DNA of 41,509 nucleotides from Acidobacteria bacterium 28-9 (GTDB lineage: Bacteria; Acidobacteriota; Blastocatellia; Pyrinomonadales; Pyrinomonadaceae): NCBI GenBank assembly GCA_002050355.1, contig MWYY01000031.1, positions 1-41,509 on the forward strand, read 5' to 3'. Within the stretch, counting starts at the first letter, position 1; each line of letters begins with the position of its first letter. Below, in pieces: positions 24,781 through 33,271 of this stretch. Below the pieces are notes generated by a model. It did no database searches. It had not been told where the DNA came from and saw nothing but the letters and a program-made list of their open reading frames with translations. Made by a program: the position numbers and the translations under genes.

Positions 24781-24810
24781 TTGACAAATCACTTTTTAAC
24801 CGATTATTCT
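24781..24810 (+). promoter_or_regulatory. Candidate sigma-70 promoter of the Lrp-family gene
   Basis: A perfect TTGACA (24781-24786) and TATTCT (24805-24810) with an 18-bp spacer (or TTATTC with 17 bp) lie 21 bp before the ATG at 24832. Confidence 0.55.
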
Positions 24811-24831
24811 CTAATTACAGGTAAAAAGCGA

Positions 24832-25338
24832 ATGATTAACGAAATAGACACAAAAATCTTGAACATTATTCAGCAAGACGCACGAATTTCCAATGCCGAA
24901 ATAGCTCGTCAAGTTGGGCTTGCACCGTCAGCCGTGCTGGAACGCATTAGAAAATTGGAAGAGCGCGGCGTAATTCGCGGTTACGCGGCGGAGATTGACG
25001 CGGCGCAAGTCGGATACGGCTTGACGGCGTTTGTTTTTGTGCGGACGAGTTTTTGCGGAAGTACCGTCGGAGAGGCTTTGGCGCAAATTCCCGAAGTTTT
25101 GGAAGTTCACGACGTAGCGGGCGAAGATTGTTATCTGCTAAAAGTGCGAGCTAAAAATACGGACGAACTGGGGCAGTTTTTCCGTGAAAAATTGAAAAAT
25201 CTGCCCGAAATAATTTCAACCAAAACGACGATTGTTTTGCAGACGATAAAAGAAAGCATCGCTCTGCCGCTTGAGCAAACGGACAAACCGAAAACCGATT
25301 CGCCTGCAAAACGTAAGCGACGCGCAAAGAGTAAATAA
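24832..25338 (+). CDS. Lrp/AsnC family transcriptional regulator
   Basis: This is a 168-residue protein from the ATG at 24832. The frame is open to 24637, but the promoter lies inside that extension and the Lrp fold begins with MINEIDTKILNIIQQDARIS. The helix-turn-helix is at about 5-55 (NAEIARQVGLAPSAVLERIRKLEERGVIRGY). The RAM ligand-binding domain is at about 65-145 (GLTAFVFVRTS, VLEVHDVAGEDCYLLKVRAKNTDEL, SKTTIVLQ-like STKTTIVLQ). A lysine/arginine-rich tail (SPAKRKRRAKSK) ends the protein. Such regulators respond to amino acids; the EamA exporter 27 bp downstream is the likely co-transcribed target, with the divergent aldehyde dehydrogenase as a second. Confidence 0.93.
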   Translation: MINEIDTKILNIIQQDARISNAEIARQVGLAPSAVLERIRKLEERGVIRGYAAEIDAAQVGYGLTAFVFVRTSFCGSTVGEALAQIPEVLEVHDVAGEDCYLLKVRAKNTDELGQFFREKLKNLPEIISTKTTIVLQTIKESIALPLEQTDKPKTDSPAKRKRRAKSK

Positions 25339-25365
25339 TTTTTTACAAAAACAAGGGGGTTTGAA

Positions 25366-26388
25366 ATGCAGAAAACAGAAAACACAAAAATCTATCCGAA
25401 TCGCAATACGTTTTTGTTGATTGCGGCGTTTGCGGCAATTTACATATTTTGGGGTTCGACTTATCTGGCAATTAAATACGCGATTGAGACTTTGCCACCC
25501 TTTCTGATGGCGAGCGTGAGATTCATTATTGCCGGTTCAATTCTACTGGTTTGGGCGCGATTCTCGAAAGATTACGAAAAACCGAAAGCGGCGCACTGGA
25601 AAACGAGTTTTGTTGTCGGAACGCTTCTGCTTTTGGGCGGAAACGGCGGTGTGGTTTTCGCCGAACATCATATTTCGTCGAGTCTTGCAGCTCTGCTCGT
25701 CGCTACCGAACCGTTTTGGATTGTTCTTCTAAGCTGGCTGTGGCTAAAAGGCGCACGTCCGAATTTGAAGGTCGTTTTCGGTCTTGTCATCGGATTTTTC
25801 GGCGTTTGGCTTTTACTCACCGGACAAAATGCGGCAGACGGCGCGTCGGCAAATACAGGTTCGATGCAAATTCTTGCCGCACTTGCCGTCATTGCGGCGG
25901 CGTTGTCGTGGGCGACCGGCTCGATTTACGGCTTACGTGCGTCTGTTCCGAAATCTTCGATTTTAACGGCGGGAATGCAGATGTTTGCGGGCGGTTTGGT
26001 TTTACTTTTCGTCAGCCTAATTGCGGGCGAGTGGCGGCATTTTAACATCTCGGAAGTGTCAAAAAATTCGTGGTTCGCACTTGTTTATTTAATCGTCTTC
26101 GGCTCGCTCATCGGTTTTACGGCTTATAGTTGGCTGCTGAAAAATGCGCTGCCAGCGATGGTCGCAACTTACGCTTACGTTAATCCCATCATTGCAGTTC
26201 TTCTCGGTTGGCTCGTCGCAGGCGAATCTTTTACGACGCAAATGCTCGTCGGCGCGAGCGTGATTGTCGGCTCGGTCGTGCTGATAACTTCAAACAATAA
26301 TAAAAATGAGCGGGCGGTGGACGATGAGATTCACAAATCGCAAACTACGGCGGGAAACCGTTCGTCGCTTTCTTCGGCTTCGATTTAA
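25366..26388 (+). CDS. EamA/DMT family metabolite exporter
   Basis: This 340-residue integral membrane protein has about ten hydrophobic helices in two EamA repeats. The first repeat starts AAFAAIYIFWGSTYLAIKYAIETLPP. The second contains AALAVIAAALSWATGSIYG, ending with YVNPIIAVLLGWLVAGESFT and ASVIVGSVVLITS. These are signatures of drug/metabolite transporters such as YedA/RhaT-like amino-acid or metabolite exporters. The ribosome-binding site is AGGGGG before the ATG. Co-transcription with the Lrp-type regulator suggests amino-acid export (inference). The last codons overlap the stop of the convergent regulator gene by 4 bp. Confidence 0.92.
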   Translation: MQKTENTKIYPNRNTFLLIAAFAAIYIFWGSTYLAIKYAIETLPPFLMASVRFIIAGSILLVWARFSKDYEKPKAAHWKTSFVVGTLLLLGGNGGVVFAEHHISSSLAALLVATEPFWIVLLSWLWLKGARPNLKVVFGLVIGFFGVWLLLTGQNAADGASANTGSMQILAALAVIAAALSWATGSIYGLRASVPKSSILTAGMQMFAGGLVLLFVSLIAGEWRHFNISEVSKNSWFALVYLIVFGSLIGFTAYSWLLKNALPAMVATYAYVNPIIAVLLGWLVAGESFTTQMLVGASVIVGSVVLITSNNNKNERAVDDEIHKSQTTAGNRSSLSSASI

Positions 26389-28577
26389 TTTTGTCTAAAG
26401 TTTCTTAGCAGCACCGTGTTGGCTGCGAATTTGCCGCGCGAGACGAGCAGTTTTTCCCCATCGCGCGTGAAGGCATGATTGAAAATCACTTCGGATTTGA
26501 AATCGGTAATTTGTTTTGGCTCGCCGCCCGCGAGATTTTGCCGCCACAGATTGCCGGTTTGCCGATCAGTTTTTTTGAAGACAATCGCGCCGCCGTCCGG
26601 AGTCCAGCGCGGCGGGCGATAATAAAATCCGAACGGAATGACATCGAAGGTTTTTACCGGCGCGCCACCGTCAATCGTAACGACCGCAAGCGTCGAGTTT
26701 TTGATTTGAACCCCGGTCGACTGAATGCAGGCGAAAAAATTTCCATCCGGCGCGATGCTCGGCGCGACACATTCATAATCGGTCAAACGAACAGGCTCGC
26801 CGCCTTCAGCGGAAACTTTCCAGACCGAACCGTTTCGGTTATAGACGACGAACTTGCCGTCCGGCGAGCAGTCGGGCGCGTCTTCGTAGCCTTCGCCGAA
26901 AGTGATTTGCTTGAGATTCGAGCCGTCCGCGTCCGTGCGAAAAAGATGCGACGCGCCGGCGCGGTCAGAAGCAAAAATGAAGAAATCATTGTCGGCTGCC
27001 GCGCAAATCTCGCCTTCGGAAAAAGCATCCGCCGTCAGCGGTCTGCCTTCGCGTCTGCCGCCTCCGCGCTCCTCATGCAAAATCCACAAATCATCGTCGT
27101 CGCCTGCGCGCGTCGAATAAACGATTTGACCGTTCGAAAGACTTGCCAGACCGCGCGCGCCATCGCTCGTGCCGTTAGTCAACTGCTCGGCTCGCATCGT
27201 CGCGCCGCTCGCATCAATTGCCCAGAGTTGTGCTTCGCTTCCCCACAAATCGGCGACCAGCGTGTTGCCGTCGCCGCTGATGCCCATTCCGTAGTTGCCG
27301 TACGAGCTTAGTTCTTTGGTGATACGCCGGACTTCGCCCGTTGGAAAGTCGAGGAAATAAATTTGAGTGCCGACGCGCGGGCGCGAGCCGGGAAAAACCA
27401 AACCGCTGCCGTCCGGCATCCAGTTTGTCTTGCCAATTTCCGAAAATTTTTCTTCAGTCAGACGCTTCATCTCGCCGCTTTGCAAATCCAGCGCGAAAAG
27501 CGAAAACTGCGGCTGGTTGAAATCCGTTCCGGGCGTATTATCAGCGAGACCGAAGGAAATCAAGCGTCCATCGGGCGAAAACGCCGGAACGCTCGTAATA
27601 ACTTTTTGCGCGTCGTTGAAAGTCAGAAGGATTTTTTCGTCGCCGGTTCCGTCGAGTGTGGCGCTGACGATACTCGTCTGTATTTGGTGCGTGTCAAAAC
27701 GGTAAAACCCGGCGCGCCTTCCGTCGAATGACAAGGTGAACATAAACTTTACGTCGTCGAGAACTTTTGCAGCCTGTCCGCCGTTGACCGGAATGCGGTA
27801 AAGCGCGCCTTCCGGGTCGTTTGGCTCGTAAGCAATGTAATAAATAAAAGCGCCGTCAGGCGAAAACGAAATCGAACCGAAATTTCTGTCGGTGGGTTCG
27901 AGCAACTTTCTTTCCGTGTTCGTTTCAATCTGCCGAAGATAAAGCATTCCCTCGCCGCTCGTGTAATTCTGCGCGTAAGCCGCAAATTTTCCGTCGGGCG
28001 AAACGGTCGCCGCGACGAATTTGCCGCCGTTGGTAAGACGCGAAATTGACATCGGATTTCGAATTTCGGATTTTGAATTTTGGACTGATTCTTTAACGTT
28101 CGCCTTTGAGTTATACCAGACGAAACTTGCCGCGCCACAGGCGAGAAGTAAAATTGCGGCTGAAAAAAGCAAAACGCTTTTGTTGCGGGAAATCGGCTCA
28201 GTTGAGGCGAGCTTTGAGCTTTGAGCTTTGAACTTTAAACTTTCAGCCGTCTGCGCTTCGCGCACATCGGCGACGAAACGATAACCGCGTCTCGGCACAG
28301 TTTCGATAAATTTGCGCTCTCCCGTCTCGCCCAAAACTTTTCTAAGCCGGAAAACGTGATGCGTCAGATTGGCTTCTTCGACAAAGCTGTCCGCCCAAAC
28401 TTGCCGAAAAATTTCTTCCTTTGAAACAATTCGACCGGCGTTTTTCACGAGAACGGGCAAAATTTCCAGCGCCTTCGGCGTCGCGTCGGCGACCGAATCG
28501 CCGCGCCAGAGAATTTTTTCGTCCGCGTCGAGCCGAAATTCGCCGAATTCGTAACGATGTTCTGAAATTATCTGCAT
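26385..28577 (-). CDS. CadC-like membrane regulator: winged helix, transmembrane helix, TolB-type propeller
   Basis: This is a 730-residue protein from the ATG at 28577; the frame is open to 28766, but the upstream extension is hydrophobic and lacks family similarity. The OmpR/PhoB-type winged helix at about 8-105 includes RLDADEKILWRG, KALEILPVLVKNAGRIVSKEEI, FVEEANLTHHVFRLRKVLG and IETVPRRGYRFVADV. A membrane helix lies at about 134-154. The outer part (about 185-730) is a PD40/TolB-type propeller with SPDGKFAAYAQ, SPDGAFIYYIAYE, MPDGSGLVFPGS and SPDGKFVVYNRNG repeats. The design implies a sensor outside and DNA binding inside, without a kinase. The gene is divergent, 204 bp away, from the exported-protein cluster, its most likely target. 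Heptameric DNA repeats lie in the linkers on both sides of the membrane helix. Confidence 0.9.
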   Translation of the reverse strand: MQIISEHRYEFGEFRLDADEKILWRGDSVADATPKALEILPVLVKNAGRIVSKEEIFRQVWADSFVEEANLTHHVFRLRKVLGETGERKFIETVPRRGYRFVADVREAQTAESLKFKAQSSKLASTEPISRNKSVLLFSAAILLLACGAASFVWYNSKANVKESVQNSKSEIRNPMSISRLTNGGKFVAATVSPDGKFAAYAQNYTSGEGMLYLRQIETNTERKLLEPTDRNFGSISFSPDGAFIYYIAYEPNDPEGALYRIPVNGGQAAKVLDDVKFMFTLSFDGRRAGFYRFDTHQIQTSIVSATLDGTGDEKILLTFNDAQKVITSVPAFSPDGRLISFGLADNTPGTDFNQPQFSLFALDLQSGEMKRLTEEKFSEIGKTNWMPDGSGLVFPGSRPRVGTQIYFLDFPTGEVRRITKELSSYGNYGMGISGDGNTLVADLWGSEAQLWAIDASGATMRAEQLTNGTSDGARGLASLSNGQIVYSTRAGDDDDLWILHEERGGGRREGRPLTADAFSEGEICAAADNDFFIFASDRAGASHLFRTDADGSNLKQITFGEGYEDAPDCSPDGKFVVYNRNGSVWKVSAEGGEPVRLTDYECVAPSIAPDGNFFACIQSTGVQIKNSTLAVVTIDGGAPVKTFDVIPFGFYYRPPRWTPDGGAIVFKKTDRQTGNLWRQNLAGGEPKQITDFKSEVIFNHAFTRDGEKLLVSRGKFAANTVLLRNFRQN
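28054..28081. repeat. Heptameric tandem repeat (4 units) within coding sequence
   Basis: GGATTTC, GAATTTC, GGATTTT, GAATTTT read as four consecutive 7-bp units on the plus strand. They encode the periplasmic linker just after the membrane helix of the regulator (NSKSEIRNPM region). Confidence 0.7.
28209..28243. repeat. Heptameric tandem repeat (5 units) within coding sequence
   Basis: GAGCTTT three times, then GAACTTT and AAACTTT: five 7-bp units. They encode the cytoplasmic linker between the winged helix and the membrane helix (SLKFKAQSSKLAS). Confidence 0.75.
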
Positions 28578-28781
28578 TCGTCTTTCTCTTTTAATTACAG
28601 GATAAAACGCAAGAATAAAGAAAAAATAAACAAAAGATAAATGAAAAATTACGCCAAAAACAATCGGTTGTAAAGGACTTCGATTGCGAAAAAAGCGCAT
28701 TCTCACGAGCATCGGTTCAAACGCCCGCCCGCAAATCGCGCAATGCGCCGAAAAGGAGAAAAACAAAAAGGAGAAAAATCA

Positions 28782-29249
28782 ATGACAAAAAATTTAACAA
28801 AAATCGTCTCGACAATCGTTTTTTTAGCCTCTTGCGCTTTTACCGCGCAAGCGCAGATACAACCGGATTTAATCGTTTCAAAAGTTGAAATAACCAAAGA
28901 CCGAAGCAATCTCTTTGTTCAGAAAATAAGAGTTACGGTCGTGAACGGTTGCCGCGAATCGAGCGCAGACGCTTCTTACGTTTTGGTAACTTTCAAACAA
29001 AACGCTCAAAAGGACGCGAAAGCGATTTATTATGTCGGCAATACGGTCAAAGCCTTAAAAGGCGGCGAAAGCTATACGCAGACTTTCGACGTTTCTGAAA
29101 AGAAAATCGGCGTCGGGCGTTATGTTTTTGCGGAAGCCGACCCGTATAAAAAAGTTGCGGAAGCCAGCGAAGACAATAATTGGCGAACACTTTTCCCCAA
29201 CGGTTCTGGAATGGTTCTTAGTCAAACGCAATGCTCGCCGAAAATGTAA
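28782..29249 (+). CDS. Exported CARDB-like protein, first gene of the cluster
   Basis: This 155-residue protein has a signal peptide (about 1-24, ending TAQA). The body is CARDB-like beta-sandwich sequence (PDLIVSKVEITKD, IRVTVVNGCRESSADASYVLVTF, YTQTFDVSEKK) and closes with ADPYKKVAEASEDNNW, the E-x-x-E-D-N-N pattern typical of CARDB ends. Two AAAAGGAGAAAAA ribosome-binding-site copies occur in tandem upstream (about 28749 and 28766); the second serves the ATG at 28782. The frame extends to an ATG at 28743, which would translate through both copies and is rejected. The signal peptide start MTKNLTKI recurs in the fourth gene (MTKNLAKI). Function is unknown; it is probably periplasmic or on the surface. 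Confidence 0.8.
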   Translation: MTKNLTKIVSTIVFLASCAFTAQAQIQPDLIVSKVEITKDRSNLFVQKIRVTVVNGCRESSADASYVLVTFKQNAQKDAKAIYYVGNTVKALKGGESYTQTFDVSEKKIGVGRYVFAEADPYKKVAEASEDNNWRTLFPNGSGMVLSQTQCSPKM

Positions 29250-29261
29250 AGGAGAAAAACA

Positions 29262-29747
29262 ATGAAAATTACGTCAATAAGAACTGGGAATTATATATTT
29301 AGGACTTTGTTTGGGGCATTACTTCTCGTCGGTATGCAGTATGGCGTTTACGGTCAGATTTACAAAAATCCGCCGGTCAATAAAAATCCGAAAGTCATTA
29401 AACTTCCGAATTTGGGGATTATGGATTTGTTCGATGGCGACACGCCTGACTCAGTTTACGTAATGGTCGGCAACGTCGGTCAGGTAAATGCGGGCGGGTT
29501 TGTCGTGCGCCTTTCAATCCGGAAAAAAGGCGAGCGCGCAAAGACATATGTCGAAAAACAAGTCTCCGGTCTAAAAGCGAAAACCGATTTGCCGCTGTTC
29601 ATAAACATCGGACAGCCGCTCGCAGGTCTGGAAATCGGAGTGTTTATTGACGCGAGAAAACAGGTTGTTGAAAGCGACGAGAAGAATTGCGGCAAACTTT
29701 TCCCGGATGGCGGCGTTGCCGGGTATCTTGCCTGCGAAGGTTTTTAG
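29262..29747 (+). CDS. Exported CARDB-like protein
   Basis: This 161-residue protein has a hydrophobic N-terminal signal (about 13-31, ending VYGQ) and starts 12 bp after the preceding stop with AAAGGAGAAAAA. The body (LPNLGIMDLFDGDTPDSVYVMVGNVGQVNAGGFVVRLSI) is CARDB-like and ends with KQVVESDEKNCGKLFP, matching the acidic turn of the previous protein. Two cysteines lie near the C-terminus. The role is unknown. Confidence 0.78.
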   Translation: MKITSIRTGNYIFRTLFGALLLVGMQYGVYGQIYKNPPVNKNPKVIKLPNLGIMDLFDGDTPDSVYVMVGNVGQVNAGGFVVRLSIRKKGERAKTYVEKQVSGLKAKTDLPLFINIGQPLAGLEIGVFIDARKQVVESDEKNCGKLFPDGGVAGYLACEGF

Positions 29748-29780
29748 AGAAATTTACAAAAATAAAAAGGAGAAAAGAAA

Positions 29781-30320
29781 ATGAAAAACAAATTTTACAT
29801 TTTAGTTAGCATATTCACATTTATGTTTATAAGCGCTGTGTCCAGTTATGCTCAAACCGATTTGAGTATGCGGAACGCCTTATATTTCACCGGCGCGAAA
29901 ACCGACAAGATTAACCTTAAAAATGATAAATACGTCGTCAAAGGCGGAACGATGGAGCTTAAGAAAAGCCAAGCGACAAGCTGTGAGGGCGACACTTGCG
30001 ATTTCAACATCGGGTTTATCGGTTTTAGGTCGGGAAACGTCAACGACGAGTTGTCCTCATACGGACTTCTTCAAGTTGGAAATGCCGAATTTTTCATCGG
30101 AAACACGGTTTATTTTGCTTCGGGCGAAAAAACCAAACAAGGCGTTCATCCGCTCAAACTGAAGATGGGAATGAACAAAGTTACGTTCACCATTGACCCC
30201 TATAAAAAGACTACAGAAACGGAAGAGAACAACAATAGTTTTGTGGTGAATTTCAAAGTAACGCCGGGACCGATTGTAATACCGGGAAAGAAGGTTAAAA
30301 CAAATGAAGGAAAACCGTAA
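29781..30320 (+). CDS. Exported CARDB-like protein
   Basis: This 179-residue protein has a signal peptide (about 1-24, SSYAQ) and AAAAGGAGAAAAG upstream. It has one cysteine pair (SCEGDTC), which could form a disulfide. The C-terminal part KMGMNKVTFTIDPYKKTTETEENNNSFVVNFKV again has the CARDB-type acidic-NN turn. Spacing to the previous gene is 33 bp. No enzymatic motif is seen. Confidence 0.78.
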   Translation: MKNKFYILVSIFTFMFISAVSSYAQTDLSMRNALYFTGAKTDKINLKNDKYVVKGGTMELKKSQATSCEGDTCDFNIGFIGFRSGNVNDELSSYGLLQVGNAEFFIGNTVYFASGEKTKQGVHPLKLKMGMNKVTFTIDPYKKTTETEENNNSFVVNFKVTPGPIVIPGKKVKTNEGKP

Positions 30321-30331
30321 AGGAGGAAACA

Positions 30332-31789
30332 ATGACAAAAAATCTAGCAAAAATCATTTTGACGTTTATTTTCTTGACGGCTTTTGCTTACGCGCAAGAA
30401 GGCGAGACAAAACCGCTTTACAGCTTTATTAACAGTAAAGGGCATCGCTTTTACCAAACCGGGTCTAATCTTCCGTCCAGTATTTCCGGCGGTCCGTGGA
30501 AAAGCGAAGGCGTTGTTGCTCACGTAATGCCTACGCAGGCAAGCGGGACAAAACCTGTTTTTCAACTCATTATGAACAACCCGTTTGTTACCTATGCATA
30601 TACAGGCGATAAAAATGAAGCGAACAAATGGAAGAACAGTTCCGGTCAGGGTCAATGGATGAACCAAGGTCCCGTCTTTTATGTTGCGGCTGTTCAATCG
30701 CCCAACACCGTCCCGCTCTATCGGCTTTACGCGCCCTTAAGAGAAGTAGGAGATACAAGTCCGGGAGGTTTTTCAGGCTGGGCGGAAGATAGCGGTCAGC
30801 ACTTCTATACGACAAAAGGGAGCGAAAGAACGCACGCAGTCAACAATGGTTGGGTTAATGAAGGCATAGTCGGCTATGTCTGGAAAGAACCTTTCCCGTC
30901 GGCGATGCCCGATTTGACGATTCAAAAGACAACTGCCGATGATTCGTCAGTAAAAGTTATCTACGCTAACAAAGGAAAGGCAAGCGCCAGCAACCCGGAA
31001 CTCAAAATAGTTCTTTCCATCTATGACAAATCGGGAAAGCAACTCTTCTCAACCAGTAAAACTGCCGGAGGAGTATCCGCGGGAAGTGTTAGAGAAGTAG
31101 TTATTCCGAGCGGAAGCGCGAGTCTTCGTAACAATCGCTACAAAGTAAAAATAGACGGCGGCAACGTAATCAAGGAATCGGACGAAGACAACAACGAGAC
31201 CGCAATGCTTGATGGTCCAAAGGGAATAAAAATAAATCCAATTAACCCCGGCGAGAAAAAACTGCCGCAACCCTCTATCCGAATAACAGGACAAAAAGGA
31301 CTTCCCGGCAATCGCACGGGTTACCAGCTTGCGGTTTCAAACTGGAACGCTTACCCGACGGAATTTTTCCAATCAATAGACGAGAACGTGCTGCCGCCAA
31401 GTTCATGCGCCGCCGCGCAGTCTAAAGCGCGTATGCTTGCTCATTTATCCGTGATTACCGGAAACGCCAAACCCAAAAGGGTCGGATGCAAGCCGCTCAA
31501 TTCCGCGCAGGACTTACAAAAACTTGAGCTGATTGTAAGCGGTGTTTTAGAAGATACGGACAAGGTTATGGTAACGGTCGAAGACCGATTCACGAAAACG
31601 AAAACGGATTCATATCCGCTGATGGAAGGCTGGACGGGCATCGGCAAATTGCTTCAAACAGTGGGCTGCAAAAATTTTCTCGGACGAGAGGGAAATTATC
31701 TCTGCACAACCGACCAGGGCTTCAAAACTTGCGAAGACTTGAGAAAACAGGGCAAGCCAATTAAATGCACGCGAGCCGGCGCTAAATAA
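30332..31789 (+). CDS. Exported protein with DUF5648-like repeats and a CARDB domain
   Basis: This 485-residue protein is the largest of the cluster. Its signal peptide is about 1-21. About three DUF5648-like (lectin-like) repeats follow at 25-185: PLYSFINSKGHRFYQTGS; FQLIMNNPFVTYAYTGDKNEANKW; and PLYRLYAPL with GQHFYTTKGSERTHAVNNGW and NEGIVGYVW. A CARDB domain (about 192-295) reads PDLTIQKTTADDSSVKVIYAN and ends VIKESDEDNNETAM. The C-terminal 180 residues with five cysteines are unassigned. DUF5648 units are often found in extracellular proteins and may bind glycans; the ligand is unknown. The ribosome-binding site is AAAGGAGG. The first codons resemble those of the first cluster gene. Confidence 0.82.
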   Translation: MTKNLAKIILTFIFLTAFAYAQEGETKPLYSFINSKGHRFYQTGSNLPSSISGGPWKSEGVVAHVMPTQASGTKPVFQLIMNNPFVTYAYTGDKNEANKWKNSSGQGQWMNQGPVFYVAAVQSPNTVPLYRLYAPLREVGDTSPGGFSGWAEDSGQHFYTTKGSERTHAVNNGWVNEGIVGYVWKEPFPSAMPDLTIQKTTADDSSVKVIYANKGKASASNPELKIVLSIYDKSGKQLFSTSKTAGGVSAGSVREVVIPSGSASLRNNRYKVKIDGGNVIKESDEDNNETAMLDGPKGIKINPINPGEKKLPQPSIRITGQKGLPGNRTGYQLAVSNWNAYPTEFFQSIDENVLPPSSCAAAQSKARMLAHLSVITGNAKPKRVGCKPLNSAQDLQKLELIVSGVLEDTDKVMVTVEDRFTKTKTDSYPLMEGWTGIGKLLQTVGCKNFLGREGNYLCTTDQGFKTCEDLRKQGKPIKCTRAGAK

Positions 31790-31832
31790 TCCGGTCAGAA
31801 ACATTAGTTTAATTCCAAAAGGAGAAAAGAAA

Positions 31833-32474
31833 ATGAAAATGAAAAACAGAATGAAACAAACAATCTTTTTCACGATTAGCTTTTTCGCTTTGACGCTTTT
31901 GTATCAAGTGCCAGTCTCTGGTCAAATGCCGTCGCCGACAAAAGCACCTATGAAACCAAAGAGTCAACCTACTCCGCTAGCTACTAAGCAGGAAAAACTA
32001 AGCGATAAGGTTACCGGAACGTACACGCCCACGAAATCGGTTGATGTTGAGATCAAGAAGTTTTACATAGCTAAAGAGGAATTCAAAGACGCTCCATTTA
32101 CCGCAATGGTCCACGTCGTGAATTTTCGAAAGGAGAAAATCATTTTCGCCGAGGTCCACATAAGCGTTAAATTTCTGGATGAAAATAAGAAAATCATCAA
32201 GACTCCAACATGGTACGGTTGGGATAGTCAAAGCTACATGGATCTCAAACCGGGCGAGAACGTCGTGAAAGTTCCTTTCTTTCCGCCGCCTCGCGATCTT
32301 AAAAAGCTTGTGACCCACGATGAACCGAATCTAAAGGGAAAAAACTGGAAGCCGGGTTTTAGGGTCACGGTCGCGTTCGGCGTCGCTGCCAACATATGGG
32401 GCGCGAAAATCGGCGAAGACTTCAAAACAGTCACATATACAGATTTTCTGCCGGAGCAATATACATTGCCGTAG
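31833..32474 (+). CDS. Exported protein of unknown function
   Basis: This 213-residue protein has a signal peptide (about 1-30, VSGQ) followed by a Pro/Lys-rich linker (about 33-60, MPSPTKAPMKPKSQPTPLA). The beta-rich domain VDVEIKKFYIAKEEFKDAPFTAMVHVVNF has FxxxHxS-like strands AEVHISVKFLDENKK and ends FLPEQYTLP. AAAAGGAGAAAAG precedes the ATG. I do not recognise the family. The strand pattern would fit an immunoglobulin-like fold. Confidence 0.75.
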   Translation: MKMKNRMKQTIFFTISFFALTLLYQVPVSGQMPSPTKAPMKPKSQPTPLATKQEKLSDKVTGTYTPTKSVDVEIKKFYIAKEEFKDAPFTAMVHVVNFRKEKIIFAEVHISVKFLDENKKIIKTPTWYGWDSQSYMDLKPGENVVKVPFFPPPRDLKKLVTHDEPNLKGKNWKPGFRVTVAFGVAANIWGAKIGEDFKTVTYTDFLPEQYTLP

Positions 32475-32532
32475 TCCCATTTATTAAGTAGAAAAAATTA
32501 GAGAAACAAATAAATAAAAGGAGAAAAAGAAA

Positions 32533-33174
32533 ATGAAAAACAAACTAAATACTTACGCACTAAATTTAATCGCGCTGATGATTTTGTCTTTGACATTTAT
32601 CAGCAGCGCACAAGCACAATCAGCCGACATGGACAATCCAACCGCTTTGACTTCAAACATAATTGAAGGCGAAGGCGACGGCAAAGCCGAAACCGTTTAT
32701 TACAGTTTTACTGCCGAAAAAGGCAACGTAAAAGTTACGGTTGACGCGAAAACCGATGACCGTTCAACGCCGCTGAGAGTCGCTCTTTTAGACGAAGACG
32801 GCAAAGAACTCTTGCCGATTTATGTTGTGGCAAAAGGCTCGGGTCAGCGTGAAGTCGGAACAAAACGATTTGTCCGCGAAACGAAAGTCATCTTGAGAAT
32901 TCGGATGGACGACGACAAAGACGTAAAACTTTTGACCTATAAAATCAAACTCGACGGCGCAGTGAAAGTTGAAACGCCTCCAATTCCAACCGAAACCACT
33001 CCAACCACTGAACAACTAACTCCAAATCCGTCAACCGAGCAAACCACGAGCACGGATTCATCCGCCGCGCCTATCGACGATAAAGCGACCAAAAAGACAA
33101 CCTTGAAAAACAAAATCAAGAAGAAGGTCAAAAAGGAAGCAAAGAAAGTCGTCAATGATAATTTGGATAATTGA
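32533..33174 (+). CDS. Exported protein with PPC-like domain and Lys-rich tail
   Basis: This 213-residue protein has a signal peptide (about 1-28, SAQAQ). The globular part (about 35-140) has ETVYYSFTAEKGNVKVTVDAKTDD, LRVALLDEDGKELL and TKVILRIRMDDDKDVKLLTYKIKLDG, close in pattern to bacterial pre-peptidase C-terminal-like domains. A Thr/Pro/Ser-rich linker (about 145-185) leads to a strongly basic tail (KNKIKKKVKKEAKKVV) that could bind anionic surfaces. It is the last gene before a terminator at 33189. Confidence 0.75.
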   Translation: MKNKLNTYALNLIALMILSLTFISSAQAQSADMDNPTALTSNIIEGEGDGKAETVYYSFTAEKGNVKVTVDAKTDDRSTPLRVALLDEDGKELLPIYVVAKGSGQREVGTKRFVRETKVILRIRMDDDKDVKLLTYKIKLDGAVKVETPPIPTETTPTTEQLTPNPSTEQTTSTDSSAAPIDDKATKKTTLKNKIKKKVKKEAKKVVNDNLDN

Positions 33175-33188
33175 GCGCATAGCAACAA

Positions 33189-33225
33189 GAGCGGCATAGT
33201 CTTTTCGACTAGCCGCTCAATTTTA
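33189..33225 (+). terminator. Rho-independent terminator inside the exported-protein cluster
   Basis: GAGCGGC (33189-33195) pairs with GCCGCTC (33212-33218). Inside, TAGTC (33197-33201) pairs with GACTA (33207-33211) around a TTTTC loop, with one bulged A. AATTTTAC follows. This is a strong 12-bp hairpin that would end the first transcription unit. Confidence 0.8.
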
Positions 33226-33271
33226 CATTTTGCAACCTAAATTTCGCCTGGTTTGAAATGAGAAAATAAAA

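Noticed and set aside
26475..27311. Long open frame on the plus strand (278 codons)
   Set aside because: It is antisense to the regulator's propeller, has Arg/Ala-rich composition typical of shadow frames, and no ribosome-binding site or motif.
28054..28243. CRISPR array
   Set aside because: The 7-bp units have no spacers, lie within a coding gene and there are no cas genes.
28743..28781. Upstream start for the first exported protein
   Set aside because: The extra residues MRRKGEKQKGEKS are only the translation of two ribosome-binding-site copies; the ATG at 28782 gives a clean signal peptide.
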